Source of the DNA: Polytrichum commune | Lineage: Eukaryota; Streptophyta; Polytrichopsida; Polytrichales; Polytrichaceae | NCBI GenBank assembly: GCA_950295325.1 | Contig: OX485803.1 | Coordinates: 50,791,554 to 50,855,553, forward strand | Direction: 5' to 3' | Length of the DNA: 64,000 nucleotides | Part shown: one piece after another, positions 26,701 to 37,242 of the stretch | How positions within the stretch are numbered: position 1 is the first letter of the stretch | Layout of the letters: the number at the start of each line of letters is the position of its first letter | The notes under the pieces: model-generated | What the model was told of the DNA's origin: nothing | Database searches by the model: none | Seen by the model: only the letters and a program-made list of their open reading frames with translations | Made by a program: the position numbers and the translations under genes

Positions 26701-28769
26701 TGTTTTGGCCCTTTGTGTGGCCTTGACATCACTGCTAATCTCTTGTGTAGTTTATTTCTGCATGCAGAAATTGACTCTTTGTTTGATGGTTGCTAGCTAG
26801 AACGAGACACCACACGTCTTGAAGACTGTAAGGAACGCCTAAACTACTCTCCACTAGGTGCATGTGCTTTGGCTGGAACGGGTCTCCCTATTGATCGATT
26901 TAATACTGCCCTTGCACTGGGTTTTACTGCCCCATTGCGCAACAGGTACCACATTGCAATTTGTTACAGAAGAACTTTGTTACAAGTTGCAAAACTGCGG
27001 TTGACTAATGCTATTACTGTTATTGTAGAGCTACTTCGTAATAGTATACAATGAGGAACACAAAAGAAGCATTCTCTATGGAGGCTTAGATAATACTACT
27101 GTAGACGCTTCTTCAAAATATTTCTTTATAATCAGATGAGTGACTTCACACTAAAGTCTACATCATAATTTCCAAGATGTCCTAATGTTATGTCATGGCT
27201 TCATCTTTGATGATTTCGTGCAGTCAATGGAGTTTGCTCCTGTTTTCATCCACATTTTTCTCTTGTATTGGGGTTCCAATCAGTCATGGTTAAGTAAGAT
27301 CAAATGGATGGCAGTTATGAACTTTTTACTCTAGAGGCATAACATGAAAGAACTGTAGACTGTGGTCGGCAAGTGATATATCATATTTTTGAATTATTGG
27401 TTGTGTTTGTTATGTCCTTAGGCTTGAGCCCATGTTTCAGTACTTCTTTTATATACCTTGGAATTTTGTCTTGAATTGCTTTAAGCTGTCTCAGGAGATA
27501 ATGATCTTACATAACTTTGCAGTGTGGATGCAGTAGCAGATCGAGACTTCTTGATTGAGCTGCTAAGTGCCAACTCCATTATCGCAATCCATCTGTCTCG
27601 GCTTGCAGAAGAGTGGGTTATCTGGGCTTCAGAAGAATTCGGGTTTCTGACACCAAGTGATGCAGTCTCTACAGGAAGTAGTATCATGCCACAAAAGAAA
27701 AACCCTGACCCTATGGAGCTGGTCCGAGGGAAATCGGCTCGAGTAATAGGAGATCTTACTACAGTATTGGTGCTATGTAAAGGTCTTCCTATGGCTTACA
27801 ACCGGGATCTTCAGGTTAGAATAAATAGCATGGCTGAGTATAACCACATTGAAGGGGTGTAACTATTGAGCAACTTCAGAAATATTCCCTATGACAAGTA
27901 CTACTCTAATTGACTTGGGAATAATCTCCACTAGCTTGGCCATTTTATGGCAAGTCCTATGATGTGTTCGCCAGGTTTACGAGTTCTTTGAATATGTAGC
28001 ACTCATATGCTTTATATAGTTCTTGTGCAATTTTTAGTGAAGGAATTTCTGGACCTGACGTAATACCCTTTGTTTGCAGGAGGACAAGGAGCCTCTGTTT
28101 GACAGTGTGGAAACTGTCAAAACTGTCCTTGAAGTGACTGCTGAATTTGCCCAGAATGTGACATTCAATAGGGAGCGCATTGCAAAGTCTTTGCCAGCCG
28201 GTCATCTTGATGCAACCACCTTAGCTGACTACCTCGTATATAAGGTAACGATCTTGTAATCCTTCGCCTGTTCTCGAAATCTATTAAATAAGAACACACT
28301 GATTAGCTTTTAAAAATAATCTGAATGAGGAGATTTTTTACAATGTTTTGGAGGAAGAATTATAGATCTAAATATGTGCAACTAAATGCCAGTGTTTATC
28401 TCTGTTTACAGAATGTGCAAATTCACTTGATTTTCATTGTTAATACTGAGCTTTTCTACTGGGTAGTGGATTTTTATAGTGTTATGCCCCTTGCCCCTCA
28501 ACCGAAGGTGTATTTTGCTGCAGGGCATACCATTCCGAACTTCGCATGACATTGTGGGGAAGGCTGTAGCAATTGCTGTTAGCAAGCGTGTTGAGCTTTC
28601 AAACCTCTCATTGGAAGAACTCCGGGGCATCAACTCAATCTTTGAGAAAGATGTTTATACCTTCTTGGGTGTCGAAAATTCTATTGCCAAATTTAGGTCA
28701 TATGGCTCAACGGGAGCTGAGCCTGTTGCTGAACAAATGAACTTCTGGCGCTCCAAGCTGGGAGTTTAA
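23716..28769 (+). CDS. ASL: Argininosuccinate lyase, eight exons, complete
   Basis: This enzyme cleaves argininosuccinate to arginine and fumarate, the last step of arginine biosynthesis; in plants it is plastidial. Exons: 23716-24147, 25684-25875, 26083-26154, 26260-26376, 26797-26945, 27523-27814, 28080-28244, 28524-28769. All junctions are GT-AG and in frame, giving 554 residues. Visible family features are LWGGRFEKG at about residue 100, HTARSRNDQ closing exon 2, [11 protein letters not shown] in exon 4, and the fumarase/lyase superfamily signature [11 protein letters not shown] at about 372-382, whose serine loop is catalytic. [16 protein letters not shown] and the FLGVENS tail follow. 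The first ~95 residues are Ser/Ala-rich and poorly conserved, consistent with a transit peptide. The ATG at 23716 is chosen because it opens the frame. All catalytic motifs are intact. Confidence 0.97.
24122..24294 (+). repeat. Duplicated exon-1 3' end with splice donor in ASL intron 1
   Basis: The 34 bases covering the end of ASL exon 1 and its donor (24122-24155; core 'gctaagcaggtatgtag') recur exactly at 24261-24294. The second copy is a decoy donor: using it would add 139 bases and shift the frame, and an in-frame stop is reached at about 24232. Confidence 0.9.
24292..24790 (+). repeat. ~175-bp tandem repeat, about 2.7 units, in ASL intron 1
   Basis: Units begin near 24292, 24469 and 24641 with 'gcaatt(t/c)ctc' and share 'ccagcttttcacacggag' and 'gagctgtctaaa'. 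The unit spacings are 177 and 172 bases. The array starts inside the copied donor segment at 24261-24294, so the donor duplication and the array probably arose together. Confidence 0.85.
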
Positions 28770-29467
28770 TATAGCTTGGGTGTCCTAAGCAGAGTAATGA
28801 TTTCTAGAGGCTTGTAGCCCTGTAGCATTATGGAAAAATTACATGGTACCATGCATAGATGGTCCTACCTGTGAACTGGGGTGATACCAGCTCATTGCTG
28901 CCATTCATGATGGGAATTGGGTGGTTTGATAGTTCATATCAAGTTACAGATCCCATGATACCCACAGAGCGACTGAAATTGTCATGTAAGCATTCAATGG
29001 GTCTTCGGATGAAGGCTGCTAATCAGCATTGAGTCTTCGGATGAGCACAAGGATTTGTCTTGAATTTTGGAGATGCTTTATGGATTCCCTTCTTAAATCT
29101 CTCAAGCACTTCACCTTTTGGTTGTTTCTGTACAGTCTCAAACCAGCTCTCCAACATTGCAACATCTCCAACAGCATTTTCCTCATTGCAATACTAGCCC
29201 CGTTTTGTGTTGCAACTCTCACTTGGCCCAGAGGTCGAGGCAGCAATACACGCGAGAGAGCTGTTGGAAGCAAGAGGATGGACGTCATTGATGGCAACAA
29301 ATGCTAACAACTGGTTGAAGGCAAGATAGGGGCACTTGAAACCGTGGATAGGTAAATAGAGAATTGAATGAAGAGCATCAGTATGCAAAGACTGAAGACT
29401 GAACCATGGTTCCTTCATTTATATTGGCAAAATTGGACTAGGTATTTGTTCTGTGAGGAGGTTAAGT
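28770..29467. other. ASL 3' flank, no gene seen
   Basis: AT-rich sequence expected to contain the ASL 3' untranslated region. Short frames on both strands around 29019-29307 overlap one another and match nothing I know. Confidence 0.5.
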
Positions 29468-30355
29468 GACTCACAAGGTATTTCATATACACATGAAAGA
29501 TTGGGCTACATACATAAGGGCCTCTGTAGTATACACATTGCAAATACAAAGATATTATCCAGGTACCAAAGAAGAGTCACAGAATGCTTGGATCCGGCGT
29601 ATACACATCTGCTAATTGCAAAATGTTGTTACATGGACATATAGTATGCTGGATATCGAGTTCCAAAAGAAAGACACCCTCCTCATTCCCGACAAAGGAA
29701 GCTGTGAAAATTCGTAGTGATGCATCTGTTTTGTCCTGATGTATCTGTGGATGGTTAATAGCAAAAAAGAGCATGTTTTGTCTGGAATGACAACAAAACC
29801 CTAGCAAGACACTGATGTTACTCACAAGGATGTCTTACAAACATGTGAAACATAGGCTATATATAAAGGGCCTCCTTAGAAATACAAATTGCAAACACAA
29901 TGATATTATCCTGGATGGCAAAATGTTTTGAGACGGTCATACAGGATGCTGGATACAGTTCCAAGAAAAAAACACCCTGCCTCCTCATTCCAGACAAAGG
30001 CAGCTTCGAAATTTCGTAGTGATGCATCTGATTTGTCCTCAGTAATCAGTGCATAGTTAGTAGCAAATTCAAGAGTATGTTTTGTCTAAAGTAACAACAA
30101 AACTCTAGCAAGACGCTGATGGTACTCACAGGATATCTCAGTACATGTGAAACACGGGTTGTACACAAAGGGCCCCTGTAGAGTCCAAACTGCAAATACA
30201 ATAATATCATCCTGAATGGCAAAAATATTCTGAGATGGTCATACAGTATGCCGGACAGAGAGTTTCAAAAGAAAAACACCCTTCCCATTCCAGACAAAGG
30301 CAGCATTGAAAATTCGTATTGAATGGTAAGTCCCTAGCAAGACACTGATATTCCT
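29468..30355 (-). repeat. Three-unit tandem repeat (~300-350 bp) with a conserved minus-strand peptide
   Basis: Units start near 29468, 29818 and 30122 with 'actcaca(a)ggat' and share 'acatgtgaaac', 'gggcctc' and 'ccagacaaaggcagc'-type motifs. Each unit, read on the minus strand, keeps a similar peptide: one reads DASLRIFTASFVGNEEG, the next DASLRNFEAAFVWNEEA, and the third (partial) IRIFNAAFVWNGKG. A decayed coding exon amplified in tandem is one reading. The array lies just 3' of the BTB gene. No known domain is recognised. Confidence 0.75.
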
Positions 30356-30386
30356 CTCATTTTCCGATTGAAAGTCGTGAAGATGA

Positions 30387-31519
30387 TCACATTTCTCGGG
30401 TAGAGCGCGTCGCACATAACCTTGACATTACCTCGGCAACAAGGACGGGATTTGCTCTTGTGGCCGCCTTCAGAATCTTCGTCTCCATTGAGATCCTCCG
30501 GAAGTTGATGTCCATGAAGTCCAGGCATATGACCTGAAGTGGACCAGCCTCACTCTGCAGCTTTGCACACCAAGTGTACGGGTAGAAGCTCGGCAGCGAC
30601 TGATCTGAGGAGTTACATGAGCTCGTTTGCGGATCCCAGGTTATTGCTTTTCGCAGATAATCCCAGCAGTTACTAACAACCAAAGTTCGTTGCATGAATC
30701 TGGCACAGTTGTGCAGAAATGGCACTTCGTATTTGTGACAAGCTCCAAAAACCTCCTTCCAATGCTCATCCAGGATTGCCTCATCCTCAATTTCGTCGAA
30801 CCCGCAGTACACTACCAGCAGGAACAGTTTCACCACCTCCACCTTCATGTCTTGCAGCTCCACCACCGACGTCTTCCGTTCCTTCATGTTGCTCCTGAAC
30901 ATTGCCTCGAACACAGGAGACCTTGTTGCCAGGATACAGCGGTGCGCTTTGGCGGTGCCGCCATCGCCAGCCTTCAACGTCACGTCCGCATGAACTCCTT
31001 CTTGAAGCATTTTCTTTGTGACGCTAGCAAGAAGGATGTTGCTTTCGTCCATGAAATCTATCACATAATAAATAAGAGCCAATTGTAGAATTAGATTCAA
31101 CAAAACACAACTACATCAAAAAATCACATTCACTAGGATTGATGTAGTGTCATTTTTCGTGTGAAGGTAGCTTGAGACGGAGGGAGGTGAAGAGTCGCCT
31201 GGCGTAAATTCTACTCAAACCAATCCTCCCTCGACCATTAAAACGAACTATTACTCACCACGGCAAGGATAATTTTACAACTTCAAGTTGTTACGATCCC
31301 TGTCTTCAGCACACCAGTCTGCCTCGCGGATTCACAACCTGACAAGCTGCATTCACTTCCTCTCCGTAGCACCACAATATTCAACCTAAGCTCTGTATCT
31401 TGGAAACAGCTTGCTCGAGCTTTACCTGCATAAATTGCTAGAAACACACTTGCATCCAGAGCATTGTCAGGGTTATGATGCCTCCACCAGATGTATAAGG
31501 TGACATCATGAGAAGCCAT
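30387..31519 (-). CDS. BTB/POZ domain protein, two exons (model tentative at the 5' exon)
   Basis: BTB/POZ proteins often act as substrate adaptors for CUL3 ubiquitin ligases. The main exon is 30387-31057. It encodes a BTB fold with the typical order: GVHADVTL, then AHRCILATRSPVFEAMF with the conserved Asp/His/Arg-Ser pattern, then a Met-Lys-Glu-Arg turn and VVELQDM. A helical BACK-like C-terminus follows. A 5' exon at 31426-31519 (ATG at 31519; MASHDVTLYIWW) joins at CAG|GTAAAG to an acceptor ending ATAG in the correct phase, giving 254 residues. Without that exon, the first ATG in the main exon is at 31052. Substrate and pathway cannot be inferred. The upstream region is duplicated and decayed (see the repeat at 31130-32120). 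Confidence 0.75.
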
Positions 31520-32120
31520 AAGAGCAGATGCTGTACATCTCTTTTCAAAAAAAAATCCTCCCAATCCGACATAACACACTCACATCGAAAATCTCCTGAA
31601 TCCTTCCTTCTCTGCTTAATTGAGGCTTGATCGCTTCATGAAGTTCAGATTCTACTCTTAAACGAGACGAGCCAAGTCGGTGAAGTCATTTCACATTCAC
31701 CAGCATTGATGTATAGTCATTCTTCGTTTGAAGGTGAGGTGAAACAGAGGGAGGTAGATTGTCGCCTAGCATGAATTCTACTCAAACCAATCCTCCCTCA
31801 ACCATTGAGACGAAACATTACTCACCACGGCAAGGATAAATCTGCACTCCGGGTTGTTATGATCCCTGCCTTCAGAACCTACTAACAAGCTGCATTCCAC
31901 TTCCGCTCCGCAACACCACACAATTCATCCCAATCATCTTGGAAACAGCTTGGTCGTCGAGTTTCACCTGCATAAATTGCTAGCACCACACTTGCATCCA
32001 GAGGATGGTCCGGGAAAAAGCTCGACTTAGAGCAACTGCATCAGGTGATATTATGAGAAGCCATTATTATTAAGAGAAAATGCTGAACATCCCTTTTCGA
32101 AGAATTGATCCTCCAGATGT
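31130..32120. repeat. ~560-bp direct duplication of the BTB gene 5' region
   Basis: 31130-31570 and 31690-32120 align in the same order and orientation. Shared landmarks include 'ctcaaaccaatcctccctc', 'ttactcaccacggcaaggat', 'ttggaaacagcttg' and 'cctgcataaattgcta'. The proximal copy contains the predicted BTB 5' exon. In the distal copy the equivalent exon starts MASHNIT and then hits a TGA, so that copy is a relic. A third, shorter relative lies around 32385-32530. Confidence 0.85.
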
Positions 32121-32216
32121 ACAAAACCTCAGTGAAACACATCAACACTTCGACCTGTCCTTTCAGCCGCCGCACCGCAGGTCATATCATCACAAGATCA
32201 AATCAACATGTCTGAA

Positions 32217-33130
32217 AAAGGCATAATTCCAGTAATCTCAGGAACCGACATGGCCAAAAAGGGAAGCGCGAGGAGAGTAACCCCTATTCTGTTCACCCAC
32301 GGATTGGTGGGGTTGCATAACTGTGTTCCAGCAAGCTACTGCAGTGCCATGAACCACAGAAAGCTCGGCAGAGGCTCCCCAGCTTACCATAAGAGCAGGT
32401 GCTGCACATCCCTTTTCAAAGATTTGATCCTCCATATACACTACAAATCCATGATCAAAACCTCTCAATTAAACTCTAATTCAGTCGATCTGTCCTTTCA
32501 GCCGCCACACCGCATGTCACATCATGAGAAGTTTACAGTATCAACACATCAAAAAGGCATAATCTCAGAAATCTGCAAAACTGTTCTCATTTTCAAAAAA
32601 AAAAGGGAGCACGACAAGAGTAATCCCCATTCTCTTCACCCACAAGTGGGGGGGGGGTTGCATAACTGTGTTCTAACGAGCTACTGCAGTGTCATAAGCC
32701 ACTGAAAGCTCAGCCTAGGCTTGTCATATTACAGTATCAACACACCCAAAAAGGCATATTTCCAGAAATCTGCAAAACTGTTCTCATGTACGAAAAAAAA
32801 AAGGAGCACGCCAAAAGTAATCCCCGTCCTGTTCACCCACAAGTGGGGGGGGCGGGGGGTTGCATAACTGTGTTCGAGCGAGCTACTGCAGTGTCATAAG
32901 CCACTGAAAGCTCAGCCTAGGCTTCTCAGATTACAGCATCAACACACCCAAAAAGGCATAATTCCAGAAATCTGCAAAACTGTTCTCATGTACGAAAATA
33001 AAAAGGAGCACGCCAAGAGTAATCCCCATTCTGTTCACCCACAAGTGGGGGGGTTGCATAACTGTGTTCTAGCGAGCTACTGCAGTGTCGCAAGCCACAG
33101 AAAGCTCAGCGGAGGGCTTCTCAGCTCGTG
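32217..33130. repeat. ~200-bp tandem array with poly-G tracts upstream of the BTB gene
   Basis: Four units carry 'aaaaaggcat(a/t)', 'aatctgcaaaactgttctca', a G-run of 7 to 12 bases, 'ttgcataactgtgttc' and 'agctactgcagtg'. The 'ctactgca' marker falls at 32336, 32681, 32883 and 33077. The wide first gap (345 bases) is explained by an inserted copy of 31.9-32.2-kb-like sequence; the other periods are 202 and 194. No reading frame is conserved. Confidence 0.85.
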
Positions 33131-34630
33131 AGGGACTTGCGACGACTGCAGGACTGCCCTTTCGAGCTGGCACTCTCTGCCTGAAATCGCTCGGGGAATT
33201 TCACCCGGTCTTGTGGAAGAATATCAACAATCTCATCTAACCGAAGCACCCCTTCGCCGTGCTATACGTGATGGCGTTCAAATCCAAGTTATAAAGTTGC
33301 CGCAACGCTCTGCTGCAAACCATATGGGTTATGTGTCATGGGGTTGCCTCGTATGTCTAATGTCTCAAATGGGTTAAGCTATGTGGGTGTTATTCGGTTT
33401 CATTTCATGTTCTCCAGCTTCTGATAATTAGATCTACAGAACAAGACTTGTGTTACATTAGAAAATCTACAGTGAAGCATCAACAAAAATCAGAGTTCCA
33501 ATTGTTGGAAGTACATGTTTGTAGATTTCTTAACATAGTATTACATAACTAGGTCCTCCCAAATGTGTTGACTATTGAGTGTGGAGTAGTTAGTAAAATT
33601 TGAAGACATAGTCCAATTTCTTTTAAATGTGATGGTCATCATGTACATGGTGTTTCTTCTTTAATCCTCATCTAATCAAGTATAGGTGTCCAATTAAAAT
33701 AAAATTACATGCATAACACGCATAATATCTACATACCTTATGTATGCTACAAACCATATGCTTTATGTCTCACAAGGAATATAGAGTTATGGAATTATAA
33801 GTCTCCCATGTGTTGATTGTGGTCCTTGGCATGTCATAACATCAGTCCATATTTTCTTTGCAGTCAAAGCTATAGACCTTTTCACATTTGCAAAATTTAT
33901 TCCTAAGGTCCATAATGTCATTCAACTATTATAAATTGTTTCATTCTAATTATATTCAGTGACGTCGCTTCACTTGAATCTCACTCGTTTTTCAGGTTGA
34001 ATCTACTTATTGACAAGCATTTGTAAGATATAATTCTAGCACTTTACATGACATATTCCCGGCCCCACCCAACTTGGTCACTCAGTTGATATAATATTAT
34101 TCAACCTTGAGATAGAGCGCATATCACATTTAGGCCCCCCAATGCACAATCGGAATAATATCCAAAGACTTGCATCTTCAGAAAGGTGAATCCAAAGGGG
34201 GTCCAATAGTGAGGCCATGCCAGGTTTGTGGTAGTGTCGATTGAGCTTCTATGCATGAGGTGTGTGGGCTTTATGTGATCAATAAATTACTTCAACTTCA
34301 AGTCTAAAACTTAGAATAACAATCTCTGTGCCTTGCAAATGATAAATGAGTGTTGTAGTTCATAACATTACTCAGTGTGCAACTCTCATTCTATGGGCCC
34401 TTAGAATATAACAGTGGGATGCTCGAAAAGCTGCACAAGGAGACTCAGATTCAGATCAAACTCCCAACATCCGACTATTGTATTCTGAGGGCCCAAGTCG
34501 TTGAGTAATGTTATGGCGTAATTAAACCAACTATCTGTAATTATTGGAGTTGGAAGTGCCCCCACTAGGGGCATACTCGATATGTAAACCAATGTCAAAA
34601 ATAAGCTTTGGAATGAGGAATGATAATCAG
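33131..34630. other. No gene seen
   Basis: AT-rich sequence with only short, unconserved frames and no obvious repeat structure. Confidence 0.5.
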
Positions 34631-34635
34631 TTACA

Positions 34636-35436
34636 CTATTTTTGTATGTATGTCTGTGTGAGTTGTCTTTGTATGGTGTTTGTGTGGAAGGGAGGTGCGA
34701 CACAGTGTACCCGTGCGCTGTATTCAACTAGGTTAGTGTTTAGGGGTATGCAATATCTTATTATGAGGTAGGGGGTGTTTGTTGCTGTGTGCTTGTTGGG
34801 TGTGTGTTGTGCACACTTGTTGGGGATGCTTGTGAGGCATGCGGGTGGGGGTGGTCGATCTCCTGCGTTGTTGGTGCGGTTGCACCTGTATGCGGCTTGG
34901 TGAGTCTTGCGGCGATCCTTGTGTTGCATTTCGGTGTTGCGGTGGCTCCGGATCTTGTGTCTACGACTCCATCTGCTCTTGCAGGGAGATGTTTGGGTGG
35001 TGGTGGTGCGACAACTCCAGCTCTTGTCTTGGCGACTCCATTTGATCTTGCAGGGGGGCAGCTGGGCAGTGTGCGAGGAGTGCTTGAGTTGGGACTTTGG
35101 ATATGGTTGGGGGGTGGAGGAGGTGCCTGCTAGCTTAGTTTTGAATCTAGGGTTAGGGTGTTGGAGAGGTGTAGCAGGTAGAGCAGACCGTTTGTGGTCG
35201 AATGTTCTGTTGAGGCCGATTAGTGCCCATAACACTAATAAAGTTGCTATTTGCTGGTACTGATTGCCTCGACTCCGGAGTTTATTGTTGTTTGCGTTGG
35301 TTGCCATGGTCTTGTGTGCGTTCGGCATTGTTGCGGCTGAAGATTTGGTCCGGGGCTGTTTGTGGGCACTCCTTTTTGTCTCCGAGTGGTCCATCCACTT
35401 AGCTCCCTCACAATATCCAACACATATTGGCTCCAT
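34636..35436 (-). other. Unrecognised 266-codon ORF in a GT-skewed segment
   Basis: An ATG-started minus-strand frame, rich in Lys/Arg/Thr/Pro/His, with an internal imperfect repeat (KIKWSRQDKSWSC and KSRWSRRHKIRSH). The plus strand here is strongly G+T-rich (34780-35130 especially), which by itself removes minus-strand stops. A plus-strand frame of 114 codons overlaps it. No domain is recognised. The frame is probably a by-product of strand composition, although its length is notable. Confidence 0.25.
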
Positions 35437-35740
35437 TTTGGTCTCTCATACAAACCACAAAATCCATGTGCCACATCCCAAAAGCTCCCCCAACATTCTT
35501 ACACAACCCCCACATGTTCGTTTGGCAAAAATGCTTTCTCCCTCCTACTGCGATACGCCACATGCCTAGTCGAACAATATCCGCCACTCCTTCTGTAACA
35601 ATACCTAATAGTTTGCTGATGAATTGGAAATGAGGTAAATTAAATGATGTAAATTATGGGATGAACTACACTAAATATTGTATTTAGTGTTACTAATTCT
35701 ATTTGTCTTGCTCAATACAAATTGTAAACCACCGGTGGAG

Positions 35741-36456
35741 TGTCACCAACACTAAATGTAAGCAGGAAACATTATTTGCTCGTCATTCCTTGTAATTTTT
35801 TTGGGTAATATAGATTTTAAATGTTGCAATTATTGTTGCTTACTAAGTGAGTTTTCATTCAAATTTCATTTATCCATGACGATATTTCATTACATAATGT
35901 TAGGATGCAAAATATACCAAACTAAAAGTGGGTGGAATAAAAGTAAGTTGGCATGACATTACTTGCAAACTTATTCATAAGAAGGGCCATTAAGGAAAGT
36001 TATCACAATCACATAAAATACCAAATGACACTAAATACAAAAGTTATGTAGTAAATTATCTCTGAGATCTGGTGGATATACGTCATCATCATGTCATCAT
36101 CACATAAGTTACTCCACCACAGAAATGTCTAATTTTGCTCCCCAAGTTGTGGGATTTGTGGAAGATAATTACACAATGTATTTGGATCTAGTCTCATATG
36201 AAACTTTATGTCACTATGATAGCTTTTGTAAGGACACTTATGAATGAGTTTACGAGCGTTGTCATCCCAATTTTACAAGTATGGTCTATTTTGCATCCTA
36301 AGACTTCAGTAATAATCTCTTGTCATGGAGGAATGAAATTTGGATGAAAGATTACTTAGCGAGTGACAATAATTGCAATATTTGTAAATCTGTGATGCCC
36401 AATTTTTTACCAAGGATTGTCAAATAATTATTGGTTTACATTTAGTGTTGGCGACA
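35741..36456. mobile_element. 716-bp element with long (~250-bp) inverted-repeat arms
   Basis: The left arm (35741 to about 35990) and the right arm (about 36215-36456) are imperfect reverse complements throughout. Landmarks are TGTCRCCAACACTAAATGTA at the ends, 'gcaattattg', 'tcatttcattcaaatttcat'-like tracts, 'aggatgcaaaata' and 'aactcattcataag'. The spacer is about 225 bases. No coding capacity is seen. This structure fits a foldback or long-TIR non-autonomous DNA transposon. No clear target-site duplication was found. Confidence 0.75.
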
Positions 36457-36531
36457 GGCGATTTGCGATTAGTATTGGGCCAGATCTCTCACCAACTTTT
36501 GAAGAAATTCATGCCATGAAAGAAACTGCCA

Positions 36532-36672
36532 AACATTATTCAGATCCATAACAGTGTTTTGCGGGACTGACAATATTCCACAAAATATTTCTCACATTCA
36601 GACTGAATGTGAGAAATATTTTGTGGAATACTGTCAGTCCTGCAAAACATTGTTATGGATCTGAATAATGTT
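36532..36672. repeat. Near-perfect 70-bp-arm palindrome (1-base spacer)
   Basis: Arms 36532-36601 and 36603-36672 are reverse complements at 67 of 70 positions. The three differences fall near arm positions 23, 32 and 42; transcribed from the plus strand, two form G-U pairs and one A-C. Such a hairpin could feed small-RNA processing, or could be a recently formed inverted duplication or MITE. Confidence 0.95.
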
Positions 36673-36913
36673 ATGTGTTGTGATGCACTCTAGAATTATC
36701 ATCACATTTCAACAGATTTTATTGCAGCAACTCTAGTTGTTATTGGCAGTGGTGGACAGTCATAGGAGAGGCATCAAAAAGTATTTTGCATCAAAAAGCT
36801 AACTGCTCAAAGTTTTGTTAATACTTGCAGGAAGTAAGCTACATGAGCAAAGTAGGTAAGGCTCTAACAAATGCTACAAAATGAATTATGGATTAGCTCC
36901 TTCATACGAATAC

Positions 36914-37178
36914 TGGTGAGAGGGAATTATCGCATACAAATGTACCTTTGTTCATCCAACATAAAAGCCTTGAAAAAATAAGCATTTCATAGGGTTCTTG
37001 AATATTTCATGATTTGACAATTCACTTCAAAGGCTCCGAATTAGTGGTAATCAAAGTCATTAATTTGGAACGAGTCTAATCCATTAATTTCAAATAAACC
37101 AACCATGAACTTATAGGGGGTCAAATTTTTATGTTGGATGGATGAGAAATACATCTGTATGGTACATTTCCTCTCTGG
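36914..37178. mobile_element. Foldback MITE, copy 1 (~265 bp)
   Basis: The left end has 'ggtgagagggaattatc', then 'catccaacataaaa' about 40 bases in. The right end carries the inverted versions ('tttttatgttggatg ... ctctctgg'). The same arrangement occurs at 39774-40016, so this is a small repeated element. There is no coding capacity. Confidence 0.7.
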
Positions 37179-37242
37179 TTTGAATACTAGAGTTTGAAAT
37201 TTGTCAACTTGGTGAATTCAAACTTTCATGTAGAGCGGAGTC

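Noticed and set aside
30627-31088. Plus-strand 153-codon frame
   Set aside because: It is a shadow of the BTB coding exon on the opposite strand.
32217-33130. CRISPR-like array
   Set aside because: Units of ~200 bp with divergent repeats in plant nuclear DNA; there are no short identical repeats with uniform spacers.
34789-35133. Plus-strand 114-codon Gly/Val/Leu-rich frame as a membrane protein
   Set aside because: The hydrophobic appearance follows from G+T-rich composition; it overlaps a longer minus-strand frame and has no family match.
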